Part shown: positions 18,878 to 27,821 of the stretch, piece by piece
How positions within the stretch are numbered: the stretch's first letter is position 1
Layout: each line of letters starts with the position of its first letter
From: Armatimonas rosea
GTDB lineage: Bacteria > Armatimonadota > Armatimonadia > Armatimonadales > Armatimonadaceae
DNA: 64,000 nt
Direction: 5' to 3'
Assembly (NCBI RefSeq): GCF_014202505.1
Contig: NZ_JACHGW010000003.1
Location: 803,900-867,899 of the forward strand
Program-made: the position numbers and the translations under genes
The notes under the pieces: model-generated
What the model saw: the letters and a program-made list of their open reading frames with translations, nothing else
The model's database searches: none
What the model was told of the DNA's origin: nothing

Positions 18878-19342
18878 ATGAAGGGAAACAGACAAGTCGT
18901 GCGGCGCTCACGCTGGGGGAGAAATCGGGTTTCGGTTGGGCTTCATGTGATTTGGACAACGGTGCAGCGGAGACCACTCGTGACCTCAGAGCTTGAGCGG
19001 GCGATCTATAGGAGTATCAGCGGGGAAGCAGAGAAGCTTGGTTGCCATGTCTTGGCGATTAATGGGATGCCCGACCATGTGCACGTCGTGCTCTATCTTT
19101 CCGTTACCACTAGCATCTCAAACCTAATGAAGCAGATGAAGGGGGCTTCGTCATCACTCGCCCGAAGTCTCGCTGGGCCAGATCAGTTCTTCCAGTGGGC
19201 AGATGGCTACGCCGTCTTCTCGTTGAGCCGCGCCCACCGACACAATGCAATCCAATATGTCGAGCGCCAAAAAGAGCATCACATGGAAAGAACAACACGA
19301 GCCGCCTGGGAGCAATCCACCGAAGACGATCTACCAACCTAA
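18878..19342 (+). CDS. REP-associated tyrosine transposase (RAYT, Y1/HUH)
   Basis: 154 aa from ATG 18878. The HUH motif is HVH at 67-69 in MPDHVHVVLYL, and the nucleophile is Y127 in NAIQYVERQKEHH. LMKQMKGASSSLAR resembles the helix before the second strand in TnpA-like proteins. RAYTs nick and join single-stranded DNA at REP hairpins. The gene lies between inverted copies of its presumed recognition sequence. A TTG start at 18851 would add nine residues. Confidence 0.88.
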   Translation: MKGNRQVVRRSRWGRNRVSVGLHVIWTTVQRRPLVTSELERAIYRSISGEAEKLGCHVLAINGMPDHVHVVLYLSVTTSISNLMKQMKGASSSLARSLAGPDQFFQWADGYAVFSLSRAHRHNAIQYVERQKEHHMERTTRAAWEQSTEDDLPT

Positions 19343-19357
19343 ACAAATGAAACATTG

Positions 19358-19405
19358 ATGTCGCGGAGCGACTTTGTGGCGGCACGCCAGAAGCGAAGCG
19401 GGCCC
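19358..19405 (-). repeat. right terminal inverted repeat of RAYT element
   Basis: Reverse complement of 18765-18812 with one mismatch. It starts 15 nt after the transposase stop. Confidence 0.85.
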
Positions 19406-19458
19406 GCCTCGTTCATGAGGCACAGGGAGGCAAGGGCAAGAGGCAGGTACAATAGGGC

Positions 19459-21831
19459 ATGCGGATTCTCTGGTGTTTGCTAGTGCTGGTCTGGGCGAGT
19501 GTCGTGCGGGCGCAGACGGAGCCGATTGTGATCAAGGTCGGGGGGGCGTACTCGACCTGGGGCATCCCCGACCCCAACTCCACGGCACCCTTTGACCGGG
19601 CGCGGCGCACGGTCTTTGAGGCCTTTACCAAGAAACACCCGGAGATCAAGCTGGAGCGGTTCACATCGCTGAGCATCCAAGGGCCCGCGGCGGAGTCCGG
19701 GATTCTCATGGCCTACGCAGGTGGGACCGCCCCGGATATCGTCTACGTCAACATGCGGCTCATGCGCCAGTACATCGGGCAGGGTTTTTTGCAGCCGCTG
19801 GATGGCCTGCTGACCAAGTACCCCGAGACCCTCAAGCGGGTGCACCCCAACCTCAAGAAAGAGCTGACGGTAGAGGGGCATGTCTACTCCGTGCCCTATG
19901 CCCAGTTTGTGCAGGCGCTCTACTACCGCAAGGACCTCTTTCGGGAGGCGGGCCTCGACCCTGACCGACCGCCGCAGACCTGGGACGAGTTCTACACCTA
20001 CTGCCAGAAGCTCTACGATGAGAAAAAAGGCCAGTGGGGCTTTACCTTTCCGCCGTCGGACGGAAGCTGGTACTGGATCAACTTCTTGTATGCGGCGGGC
20101 GGCGATGTCACCAAGCAGAACGAACAGGGGCAGTACACCGCCGCGTTCAACTCCGAGGCGGGAGCGCAGGCACTGGAGTTCTACCGCAAGCTCATGACCG
20201 CGCCCTGGACCGATCCCAAGACCGGCAAGACCCTCAAGGGAGTGAGCACCAAGTCCACGACCCGCTCGCAGGACATCTCGGCGGGGAAGCTGGCGATGTG
20301 GTTCAGCTACCAGAGCGACGACCTGACCAACATGAACTCGTTCGACCTGAACCCATCGCTGCTGGGAATCGCACCGCTCCCCCAAGGCCCGACGGGCTTG
20401 CGCGGCAACGAGCTCAACGCATCGATGTGGGGCATCAACGCGTCGGTGAGGGACGAGCGCAAGCTCCAGGCGTGCTACGACTTTGTGAACTTCATGGCCA
20501 GCGAGGAGGCGAGCCAGATCCGGGTCCAGGCCTACGTGGAGAACGGGCTGGGGCAGCTTGTCAACCCCAAGGAGCTCAAGAAGTGGGGCTACGACGAGTT
20601 CATCACGGCGTCGGCGCGGCCCTGGCTGGAGTCCCAGGAAGCGCTCTTTGCCTCGGGGAAGCCCGAGCCCGCGGGACCGAACATGGCCTTTATCTACAAG
20701 CTCCTGGACGAGCCGCTGGATCAGGTCACGCTCTACCCCGACCGCTCGGTGAAGGAGATTCTGAGCGCGGCGGAGCAAAAGGTCAACGCCAAGCTCCTCA
20801 ACTACGCCGACCCTGCCATCGTGGCATCGCGGCGCAAGGTCGCCAATGGGATCGCGGGCGTGATCCTGGCGGGGCTGGTCGCGCTGCTGGGGCGGGCGCT
20901 GGTGCAGGCATGGCAGGCACGCAAGCTCGGGGCCGCGCCGGGGGGGAAGCTCTCCCTCCGCACGCACCTAGCGGCGTGGGCCTTCATGCTGCCGGCACTG
21001 CTCTCGGTTGCGATCTGGGCCTACCTGCCGCTCCTGCGTGGCATGGTCATGGCCTTCCAGGACTTCCGCATCTTGGGCGACTCCAAGTGGATCGGGCTGG
21101 ATAACTTTATCGAGGCCGCGACCCAGGAGACCTTCTGGAAAGGGTTCTACAACGCCTTCGCCTTCACGGGCTGGCTGCTCGGGCTGGGCTTTTTCCTGCC
21201 GATTATCCTCGCCCTCATGCTTAATGAGATTCCCAAGGGCAAGGTGGTCTACCGGATGCTCTACTACCTACCTGCGGTCACGACCAGTGTCGTGGTGGCG
21301 ATGCTCTGGAAGCAGTTCTTCGATGCCAGCCCACAAGGCTTTGCCAACTCGCTGCTGGCGCTCTTCCATGTCGAGCCCCAGAAGTGGCTCCAAGACCCGG
21401 CGCAGGCCAAGTTCGCGGTCGTGCTGCCACTGATCTGGGCGGGGGCGGGGCCGGGGAGCATTATCTATCTGGCCGCTCTGCAAGGCATCCCCGATGAGAT
21501 GTACGAGGCGGCGGACTTAGACGGCGCGGGCGTGCTCACCAAGATCTGGCGCATCACCCTCCCGACCCTCTCGCCGCTGATCCTCATCAACCTGGTGGGT
21601 GCGACTATTGGTGCCTTCAAGATCATGGAGCCCGTGCTGGTCCAGACCGCCGGTGGCCCCGACTATGCCACCCACACCATCGGGCTGGAGATCTGGTACA
21701 ACGCCTTCATGTACCTCAAGTTCGGCTACGCCACCGCCGCCGCCTGGATGATGGGCCTCGTGCTCGTCGGGCTGACAACCTACCAGCTCAAGGTCCTGCG
21801 AAACGTCAAGTACAGCACCGCCGGACGGTAG
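19459..21831 (+). CDS. fused ABC solute-binding protein and MalF-type permease
   Basis: 790 aa. A signal peptide (MRILWCLLVLVWASVVRAQ) is followed by a family 1 extracellular sugar-binding domain (about 20-450; GGTAPDIVYVNMRLM, VPYAQFVQALYYRKDLF, WGFTFPPSDGSWYWINFLYAAGG). A membrane helix near 465-485 leads to a MalF-like permease with about six helices and the EAA loop at 683 (EAADLDGAGVLTKIWRITLP). Covalent fusion tethers the binding protein to the channel. The partner MalG-type permease and ATPase are not next to it, so they must be encoded elsewhere. Substrate likely a sugar or oligosaccharide. Confidence 0.88.
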   Translation: MRILWCLLVLVWASVVRAQTEPIVIKVGGAYSTWGIPDPNSTAPFDRARRTVFEAFTKKHPEIKLERFTSLSIQGPAAESGILMAYAGGTAPDIVYVNMRLMRQYIGQGFLQPLDGLLTKYPETLKRVHPNLKKELTVEGHVYSVPYAQFVQALYYRKDLFREAGLDPDRPPQTWDEFYTYCQKLYDEKKGQWGFTFPPSDGSWYWINFLYAAGGDVTKQNEQGQYTAAFNSEAGAQALEFYRKLMTAPWTDPKTGKTLKGVSTKSTTRSQDISAGKLAMWFSYQSDDLTNMNSFDLNPSLLGIAPLPQGPTGLRGNELNASMWGINASVRDERKLQACYDFVNFMASEEASQIRVQAYVENGLGQLVNPKELKKWGYDEFITASARPWLESQEALFASGKPEPAGPNMAFIYKLLDEPLDQVTLYPDRSVKEILSAAEQKVNAKLLNYADPAIVASRRKVANGIAGVILAGLVALLGRALVQAWQARKLGAAPGGKLSLRTHLAAWAFMLPALLSVAIWAYLPLLRGMVMAFQDFRILGDSKWIGLDNFIEAATQETFWKGFYNAFAFTGWLLGLGFFLPIILALMLNEIPKGKVVYRMLYYLPAVTTSVVVAMLWKQFFDASPQGFANSLLALFHVEPQKWLQDPAQAKFAVVLPLIWAGAGPGSIIYLAALQGIPDEMYEAADLDGAGVLTKIWRITLPTLSPLILINLVGATIGAFKIMEPVLVQTAGGPDYATHTIGLEIWYNAFMYLKFGYATAAAWMMGLVLVGLTTYQLKVLRNVKYSTAGR

Positions 21832-21882
21832 GAGATAGCTCCCGTATGGCCGGAACGACCTTTGTAGCCGAAGGCTCTCCAG

Positions 21883-21905
21883 CCCCCCCGTTCTGATCGG
21901 GGGGG
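21883..21905. terminator. GC-rich hairpin between convergent genes
   Basis: CCCCCCCG (21883-21890) pairs with CGGGGGGG (21898-21905) across a 7-nt loop, between the stop of the fusion gene and the convergent pyrophosphatase stop. There is no U-tract on either strand, so termination is only suggested by position. Confidence 0.4.
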
Positions 21906-21906
21906 A

Positions 21907-23217
21907 CTACTGCTCGATGCTGGCTTGGAGCGCGGGGACGAGCTGTTTCTTACGCGAGACGACGTGCCCCAGATCAAACTCATTGGTGCTCAGGCGGGCA
22001 AAGGGCAGGACATCCACCATCGTGCGCTCCCCGACCACCAGCAAGTGGCTCGTGCCGTCGATCACATTGGTCACCATCAGGCAGACAATCGCGTGGCCCT
22101 CACGCACCCGGCGGATGGTCATGGCATCGAGGAGCTCTTCCTGGCGCTCCGGGAGCTCTAGGAGGCTGCTCACCTCGACCTGACCGATACTGACAAGCTG
22201 CTGGGCCATGACATAGGTCTTGCGGTCGGAGTCGACGATATCCTCGGCGGTGCGCGACGAGAGCCCGGGGGCGGCGCGCAGGAGCTCCTCGCCGTAGAGA
22301 GCAACATCGACCCGGGCGACGCCACCGAGCCACTCGGCCATGACTTGGTCTCGCGGGGTGCTGGTGGGGGAGCGGAAGACCAGCGTGTCGGAGAGGATAC
22401 CGGAGAGAAGCATGCCCGCCAGGGCACGCGGCGGGGTGATGCGCTTGGCACGGCACTGCTCGGCCACCAGCGTGGACGTGCTCCCGACAGGATCGACCAC
22501 AAAGGGGATCGGGGCCGGAGTGGGCGGGTTCCCGAGGCGGTGGTGGTCCAGTACCCCCACGATCTCGGCTTCGTCGGCACCGGGCACGGCCTGGCCCAGC
22601 TCGTTGTGGTCGACCAGGATCAGGCGCGCACGGGGCGGGTGCAGGAGCGCTTGCTGGGACGCAAGCCCGACGTAGCGTCCCGAATCGTCTTGGACAATAA
22701 AGCGGCTTGCCTCCGCGCGGAGCAGGGTTGCCTTGTGGTCGGAGAGGCGGTCGCGCTGGCGCACCAGTGGGACGGTCTCCGCGAGTGCTCCACAGAGGCG
22801 GGACTCCAGGTTACCCGTGGCAAGTGCCCGCGCCAACGCGAGGGGAGAGACCAGCCCACAGGCACGGCCTCCCGCTTGGAGCACGGGAACCGCACTCTCC
22901 CCCGAGGCGAGCTGAGCGAGTGCCTCGGTGAGGGGAGCCTGCGCCTCAACGGTCGGCGTGCGCTCTAGGATATGTCCAAAGGTGGGCGAGGCCTCCGAGA
23001 GCAGGGGGGGGGCCTCTTGCTCGTAGCGGTGGAGAGCGTAGCGTGCCTGCTCCGAGGGCTGGCCTGCCCGTGCCGCCTGGTACTTTTCATCGGTGTCGTG
23101 CGAGAGAAACCAGGCGTACCCTAGGGCGGAGGCGATAGCATCGGTATCGGGGCGCTGGTGACCAATAACATACGTGAGCTTGGGGGACCAGTCCATACGT
23201 TCGGAGAGAGCGGGCAT
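21907..23217 (-). CDS. DHH-family manganese-dependent inorganic pyrophosphatase with CBS insert
   Basis: 436 aa. Metal ligands of family II pyrophosphatases: GHQRPDTDAIASALGYAW near residue 20, LVDHNE, and VLDHHRLGN. A regulatory insert of two CBS motifs occupies about 70-190 (LASGESAVPVLQAGGRACGLVSP, SRFIVQDDSGRYVGLAS). The C-terminal DHHA2 domain ends with LGHVVSRKKQLVPAL, where the SRKKQ motif binds substrate. CBS-containing forms are controlled by adenine nucleotides. Start may be the second Met (residue 8). Confidence 0.88.
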   Translation of the reverse strand: MPALSERMDWSPKLTYVIGHQRPDTDAIASALGYAWFLSHDTDEKYQAARAGQPSEQARYALHRYEQEAPPLLSEASPTFGHILERTPTVEAQAPLTEALAQLASGESAVPVLQAGGRACGLVSPLALARALATGNLESRLCGALAETVPLVRQRDRLSDHKATLLRAEASRFIVQDDSGRYVGLASQQALLHPPRARLILVDHNELGQAVPGADEAEIVGVLDHHRLGNPPTPAPIPFVVDPVGSTSTLVAEQCRAKRITPPRALAGMLLSGILSDTLVFRSPTSTPRDQVMAEWLGGVARVDVALYGEELLRAAPGLSSRTAEDIVDSDRKTYVMAQQLVSIGQVEVSSLLELPERQEELLDAMTIRRVREGHAIVCLMVTNVIDGTSHLLVVGERTMVDVLPFARLSTNEFDLGHVVSRKKQLVPALQASIEQ

Positions 23218-23266
23218 AGCTCTATGCTACCCGAAATGCGTTTCCAGCGCGTTTCTATCTTTATTT

Positions 23267-24217
23267 CTATATCGCGCTGTTTTCCGCAGCCATCGCGGCC
23301 TTTAGCGATGCGATGGAGACCTCGATCTGGCTGTCGTCGGGCTCGCGTGTCGTGAGCAGCTGAGTCCACATCCCAGGGCGAGAGAGCGCCGCCATGAGCG
23401 GGTTGTGGCGAAACTTCCCGGCAATGCGAAGGAGCTCAAAGGCAACTCCTGCGACCGGAAAGACCATCGCGAGCTGGATGAGAATACGCTGCCAGAGCGG
23501 ACGATCGTAGAAGAAGGCGACGGCTAGGACCGAGAGAAAGATCACGATCACCAGAAACGAGGTCCCGCAGCGCGGGTGCAGGCGGCTCGCCTCCCGGACA
23601 TTTGCGACCGTCAGCTCCTTGCCGGCCTCAAGTGCATTGATCGCCTTGTGCTCGGCGCCGTGGTACTGGAACACGCGGTAGACATGGTTCATCCGTGCGA
23701 TGGCGAGAATATAGATCGTGAAGATGGAGAAGCGCACCAGGAAATCCACGATCCCCAGCTGCCAGCCATGGAGGGAGGTGGTTTTCTTGAGGGCCTCGAT
23801 CCCAAACTGCGGCAGGATCTTAAAGAGAAAGACCGCAAAGATCAGCCCGGTGAACATCGCCCCCCCGATCAGCGTGTCACTGACCCCGACGGACTTCTTG
23901 ACGGGCACGACACCTTCGACGAGCACTGCGTCGCTTGCAGGAACTGCCTCATCGAGTTCTTGTACAGGGCGTGTGTCCTCTTCGGCGACCTTGGCAGCCC
24001 AGAAGAGCGACTTGGTGCCCAGGGTCATGGCATCGACGAGGGAGAAGCCACCGCGCAGGAAGGGGATCTTCTGCCAGGCGGGGCGCAGGATCTTCGGCAC
24101 CGGCTCGCAGGTGAGGGCGATCTCGCCATTGGCACGGCGAGCGGCGACGGCAAAGTGATGGGGGCCACGCATCATCACGCCCTCGATGACTGCCTGGCCC
24201 CCATACAGATCTGACAT
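23267..24217 (-). CDS. DUF1385 membrane protein
   Basis: 316 aa. The start MSDLYGGQAVIEGVMMRGP is the DUF1385 hallmark, and later YHGAEHKAINALEAGKELT and HPRCGTSFLVIVIF are equally diagnostic. About four membrane helices (GGAMFTGLIFAVFLF, FLVRFSIFTIYILAIA, SFLVIVIFLSVLAVAFF, ILIQLAMVFPVAGVAFELL). Function unknown; in many phyla the gene sits next to rpmE and prfA. Here rpmE2 is directly upstream, as expected. Confidence 0.88.
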   Translation of the reverse strand: MSDLYGGQAVIEGVMMRGPHHFAVAARRANGEIALTCEPVPKILRPAWQKIPFLRGGFSLVDAMTLGTKSLFWAAKVAEEDTRPVQELDEAVPASDAVLVEGVVPVKKSVGVSDTLIGGAMFTGLIFAVFLFKILPQFGIEALKKTTSLHGWQLGIVDFLVRFSIFTIYILAIARMNHVYRVFQYHGAEHKAINALEAGKELTVANVREASRLHPRCGTSFLVIVIFLSVLAVAFFYDRPLWQRILIQLAMVFPVAGVAFELLRIAGKFRHNPLMAALSRPGMWTQLLTTREPDDSQIEVSIASLKAAMAAENSAI

Positions 24218-24229
24218 AGTTTGCGACGA

Positions 24230-24484
24230 CTACTTCTTCAGGAACTTTGCAAACTTCGACTGGAACTTCTCGACACGGCCTTCGCTGTCCAGAATCTTCT
24301 GCTTTCCGGTAAAGAAGGGGTGGGTGTCGGAGGTAATTTCCGCGACATAGAGGGGATACTCTTTGCCATCTGTCCATGTGGTGGTTCGCTCAGTCTTGAG
24401 GGTCGAACCTGCTAGGAAAGAAAAGTCGCTGGAAGCATCTTTAAAAACGACGAGGCGGTAGTCCGGGTGGATTCCTTCGCGCAT
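24230..24484 (-). CDS. rpmE2: 50S ribosomal protein bL31, type B
   Basis: 84 aa. MREGIHPDYRLVVFKDASS and SDTHPFFTGKQKILDSEGRVEKF are typical bL31 sequences. The CxxC zinc pairs of type A are absent, so this is the zinc-independent type B, often induced under zinc limitation. It lies 12 nt before the DUF1385 gene. AAGGAC precedes the ATG. Confidence 0.92.
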   Translation of the reverse strand: MREGIHPDYRLVVFKDASSDFSFLAGSTLKTERTTTWTDGKEYPLYVAEITSDTHPFFTGKQKILDSEGRVEKFQSKFAKFLKK

Positions 24485-24542
24485 GAGAGTTAAGTCCTTT
24501 CAAGCAATTCCCGACGATATCCGACCGCCAGGCGCGAGGGAC

Positions 24543-24571
24543 ATTCTATCGCTTTTTCCACTACGCTGCAA
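24543..24571 (-). promoter_or_regulatory. promoter of rpmE2
   Basis: Minus strand: TTGCAG (24566-24571), 17-nt spacer, TAGAAT (24543-24548), about 60 nt before the rpmE2 ATG. No obvious Zur-type palindrome was seen. Confidence 0.5.
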
Positions 24572-24646
24572 ATTCAATGCTAGTCGGGGATTTTCAGCGT
24601 ATACTAAGTGCTAAACTCAGAGGTTTTTTCCGAAGGAAGGTTTTGT

Positions 24647-25186
24647 ATGAAAAGTGGACGTGGTGGGTTGTGTGTGGTCGCGACGGTTCTCGCCCTTGGG
24701 GCACTGGCCGGGTCAGCAAAGGCGCAGGCGGAGCCGCAAGGGGTTCGCTTCTGGATTGGCCCCAGCCTCGGGAACAGAGACAATGAGATTGCACGCCAGA
24801 CCCTCTCCGCGATTGGTTACTCCAAGGCTCTGGGCCGCGATAAGAACGAGTCCCTAGAGTTCTATGCCGATGCGTTTCGCGTGATCAACCGCCCTGCCGA
24901 GGTGGTGGCGCGCAAGGTCACCGACGAGGTGATCGGGGCGGGATTCCAGCGCCTCTACAAGGTCACCGATAAAGCGGGGGTGGGGGCGTACTATGGCTTT
25001 GGGCTGGGCTTCTACCGCAACCGCCAGTCAGATACGTTTCTGGGAGGTGGTTCGGTGACCTCGCAGTCTGCCGGAGGTAAGCTGCTGGTCGGCACCAGTA
25101 TCGATGGCCCGTTCTTTCTCCAGCTCCAGCTCACCTATATGAACACCCGCACCGACTTTCAGCTCGGGGTGGGGCAGCGGTTCTAG
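24647..25186 (+). CDS. secreted, probable outer-membrane barrel-like protein
   Basis: 179 aa from ATG 24647, with GGAAGG as ribosome binding site. A signal peptide (GGLCVVATVLALGALAGSAKAQA) is clear. The rest alternates polar and hydrophobic residues and ends in Phe (TDFQLGVGQRF), as outer-membrane barrels do; KAGVGAYYGFGLGFYRNRQ and LLVGTSIDGPFFLQLQLTYM look like barrel strands. Family not recognised. Its end overlaps the convergent TPR gene by 4 nt. Confidence 0.6.
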   Translation: MKSGRGGLCVVATVLALGALAGSAKAQAEPQGVRFWIGPSLGNRDNEIARQTLSAIGYSKALGRDKNESLEFYADAFRVINRPAEVVARKVTDEVIGAGFQRLYKVTDKAGVGAYYGFGLGFYRNRQSDTFLGGGSVTSQSAGGKLLVGTSIDGPFFLQLQLTYMNTRTDFQLGVGQRF

Positions 25187-26565
25187 CTCTCCGAGAGCTC
25201 GAGACGCTCGTTGGCGCGGCGCACCCAGATCGACTCAACCGGGAGCGCCGCCGCCCGCTCCCAGGCAAAGCGCGCGGCGCTACTCTCCCCTAGCTTGCCG
25301 TAGCAGTCGCCCAGCATCACCCAGTTCTCGGGTTGGTTGATCGGGTGGGGCTCTAGGCGCAGGACGTTCTTCCACTGCGCTGCCCCTGTCTGCCAGTCCC
25401 CCTGAAGTGAGGCAAGCCGTGCCTCCATGCGTGCCAGCGCGGCTCGCTGCTCCTGGGATGCACTCTCCCCACCCTGGGCGCGGAGCTCGGTGGCCTCCTC
25501 TTGCGCCTTTGCCTCTTGGCCCATGTGCCAGAGAATCGAAACGCGCCCCAGACGCGTCAGGTACTTGCCACGCCCTCCCAATGCACGAAGCTGCTCATTG
25601 GTGTGCTTGAGTGCCTGCTGGTAGTCTTCCCGCGCTAGGTCGAGGCTGATTCGGGCCGCCAAGGTAGTGGCTCGCTTGCGGGTGGCAGCAATCGCCTCCT
25701 CCAGTAGCGCGTCGGCCTCGTCGTGTGCCCCACGTACGCAGGCACAGGTAACACGCAGGCTCAGCGCCCGTGCACGTGCGTAGGGGAGCGCATCCTCAAC
25801 CTCGCGTGCCAGCTCCTCCGCAAGGCCCACGCGCCCACGCAGGAGAAGGCCTCGCGAGGTCTGTAGAGCAACTTGGACAACCGAGTGCCAGTCCGCCCCC
25901 TGCCGTGCCAGGTAGGTTGCCTCTTTGAGCCGATCGAGCGCCTCGTCGGATCGGCCTTGGACCCCAAAGACCAGTGCCTTGATCCGCATGGCATCGGTCT
26001 TATGATCCGCTGTCGCGTTTCTATGAACAAGCGCCTTGCTCGCCCAAGACCAGGCATCACTGTCCCGGCCGGAATCGAAGGCAGAGGCAGCCGCCATCGC
26101 TAGCATCCCGGGAACCGCGACTCGGTCATCGGGGAGGGCCTCCAGGGCCTCAAGGGTGGCAGCGTACGTTCTGTCGGGATCGTGCTCCTGGCTGAGCCGA
26201 ATGACGCGGGCGAAGGCACGGCTCCCGGGATCGGTGAGGAGCTCTTCGGCTTGGGCGGTTTTCTCGCGCATCTCCGCGGCTTTCTGGGTATGGCCCCGGG
26301 CTTCGTAGAAGTGGCTCAGGCGGCGGTAGAGATCCGAGTGGTGCTCGGGGCTCGCGACGGTGAGCGCGGCCTTGACCAGCGCCTCTCCCTCGTTGAAGCG
26401 CTCGACGGTCAGGTAGAGCCCTGAGAGGGTAAAGAGCGCAGAGCACTGGAGGTCATTCAGTGCCGTGAACGGGGGGCAAAGGTGCGGCTCAAGGAGCGCA
26501 ATGGCCTTGTCGAGCTTTCCAAGATCACTGAGACGCTGTGCGGTGGTTAAGGTGTTGCTGTCCAT
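25183..26565 (-). CDS. TPR-repeat protein (paralogue of upstream gene)
   Basis: 460 aa, all-helical, no signal. TPR-like units: ALFTLSGLYLTVERFNEGEA, DLYRRLSHFYEARGHTQKAA, ARFAWERAAALPVESIWVRR. DDRVAVPGMLAMAAASAFDSG aligns with ERVAVPTLLCFTAFTAQHAG of the next gene upstream, so the two are paralogues. It starts inside the 3' end of that gene (19-nt overlap). Probably a protein-interaction partner; no enzymatic motif. Confidence 0.7.
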   Translation of the reverse strand: MDSNTLTTAQRLSDLGKLDKAIALLEPHLCPPFTALNDLQCSALFTLSGLYLTVERFNEGEALVKAALTVASPEHHSDLYRRLSHFYEARGHTQKAAEMREKTAQAEELLTDPGSRAFARVIRLSQEHDPDRTYAATLEALEALPDDRVAVPGMLAMAAASAFDSGRDSDAWSWASKALVHRNATADHKTDAMRIKALVFGVQGRSDEALDRLKEATYLARQGADWHSVVQVALQTSRGLLLRGRVGLAEELAREVEDALPYARARALSLRVTCACVRGAHDEADALLEEAIAATRKRATTLAARISLDLAREDYQQALKHTNEQLRALGGRGKYLTRLGRVSILWHMGQEAKAQEEATELRAQGGESASQEQRAALARMEARLASLQGDWQTGAAQWKNVLRLEPHPINQPENWVMLGDCYGKLGESSAARFAWERAAALPVESIWVRRANERLELSES

Positions 26566-27794
26566 TGTTGGTAGAGGGCTTCGTGGTAGGCTCGGAACGC
26601 GGGGGCGAGGGGCTGGCGGAGGAGCTCTGCCTGGGCTTCGCAGGCCTGGGTACGGGCACCTTGGTGCCAGAGAGCCTGGGCATAGGCCTCTCGTTGCTCA
26701 GGGGAGTCATCGGCAGGCTGTGGGGGCGGCGTGGTGATCCCGGTGAGCGCCAGCGCCCAAGCACGCCGTAGCTGCACGAGAGGAGCTCTCTCTCTCAGGT
26801 CCTCTAGGTGCATCAGGGCCGTGGAGCCATCTCCTGCCTCCAGAGCGACTGTGGCCGCCAAGAGGGTGGTCTTTGGGCCGGGAGCTGCCCGCTCTAGCCA
26901 CTGCTGTGCCTTGGGGAAGTCGCGCTGGAGCCGCGCCAGGGTCACTCCGAGCCCGATATCCTCGCCCGTGAGCAGGGCTTCGGTCTCGCTCAGCTGGTTG
27001 TTGAGAAGCAGAGCGGTTGCCAGATAGCGACGGCTGGTCGCCTGGGGAGAGAGGGTATGGAGCGCCTTGGCATGGGTGAGGAGTGCCTCCCAGTCGTGCT
27101 GGGCCTCGGCGGCATGGAAGCCCACCCGGTGCATCTCCCACTGGAGAGCCGGTGCAAGCTCCGGGGTCGCCAGTGCCTGGGTGAGGTAGCTACGCGCCGT
27201 GGCGGCGTAGCCGGCGTGCTGGGCGGTGAAGGCGGTAAAGCAGAGCAGCGTGGGAACCGCGACGCGCTCTGGGTAGCTGGTCAGGAGCTCCTCTTGCAGA
27301 AGAAGCGCTTGGGGGTACTGGTGGAGGCGCACCAAGCGCTCCTGGCGGGCAAAGAGGCGGTAGGCGGTGTCGGGGATCTCTTCGATCAGGGCATCTGCTT
27401 GCGAGCGGCTCGCCTCGGCCTCCTGGGGGAGATCCAGGGCGTCCTGGCAGCGCGCTAGGTGACGCAAGACATCGTGCCGCCCGGAGGGGCCAAGCTCCGA
27501 GGCGGACTGGAGGAGCTCTTGGCAGACCTGCTCCCCAAGGCGCCACTTTTGGAGGGAGACGTAGAGCCCACAGAGGCGGTAGCGCGCCTCCGCGATAAAG
27601 GCGGTCTCGGTGGGGCCAACCTGGCGAAGCGCACGCTCTAGCAGGGCGACTGCGGCGAGACTGGCTCCCTGGGACTGGAGGGCATCCGCCTCCTCCAAGA
27701 CCTCCTGGCGGCTCTTACGGCCCCGGCCCGCAAGCGCCAGGCCGATCCCGCCGCCCAAGACTCCCAGGGCGACAGGAAGCAATAGCTCAAACAC
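26547..27794 (-). CDS. membrane-anchored TPR-repeat protein
   Basis: 415 aa. MFELLLPVALGVLGGGIGLALAGRGRKSR is an N-terminal membrane helix with a positively charged stop. TPR-like repeats follow (AALLERALRQ-type helices, YRLCGLYVSLQKWRLGEQVC, AAVALLERALRQVGPTETAF). The anchor suggests a membrane-attached scaffold. It lies 27 nt downstream of the SIR2-TPR gene and overlaps the second TPR gene, so the three form a unit. Confidence 0.68.
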   Translation of the reverse strand: MFELLLPVALGVLGGGIGLALAGRGRKSRQEVLEEADALQSQGASLAAVALLERALRQVGPTETAFIAEARYRLCGLYVSLQKWRLGEQVCQELLQSASELGPSGRHDVLRHLARCQDALDLPQEAEASRSQADALIEEIPDTAYRLFARQERLVRLHQYPQALLLQEELLTSYPERVAVPTLLCFTAFTAQHAGYAATARSYLTQALATPELAPALQWEMHRVGFHAAEAQHDWEALLTHAKALHTLSPQATSRRYLATALLLNNQLSETEALLTGEDIGLGVTLARLQRDFPKAQQWLERAAPGPKTTLLAATVALEAGDGSTALMHLEDLRERAPLVQLRRAWALALTGITTPPPQPADDSPEQREAYAQALWHQGARTQACEAQAELLRQPLAPAFRAYHEALYQQWTATP

Positions 27795-27821
27795 GCCTTA
27801 TTGTACCAAAGAGAATGCTGC

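Larger units (their letters stand above)
18765..19405. mobile_element. RAYT transposase element with long terminal inverted repeats
   Basis: About 640 nt: a left repeat (18765-18812), a single REP-associated tyrosine transposase gene, and a right repeat (19358-19405). The ends match in inverted orientation at 47 of 48 positions, including a perfect 42-nt core. This is the organisation of an autonomous REP/RAYT unit related to IS200/IS605. No duplicated target site was identified. Confidence 0.8.

Noticed and set aside
19480..20967. 495-codon minus-strand frame opposite the SBP-permease fusion
   Set aside because: Shadow frame; composition is Arg/Leu/Val/Gly-rich with no motif, and the plus strand has clear SBP and permease domains.
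24587..24605. TATACT at 24600-24605 as promoter for the barrel-like protein
   Set aside because: No acceptable -35 or TGn extension; left uncalled.
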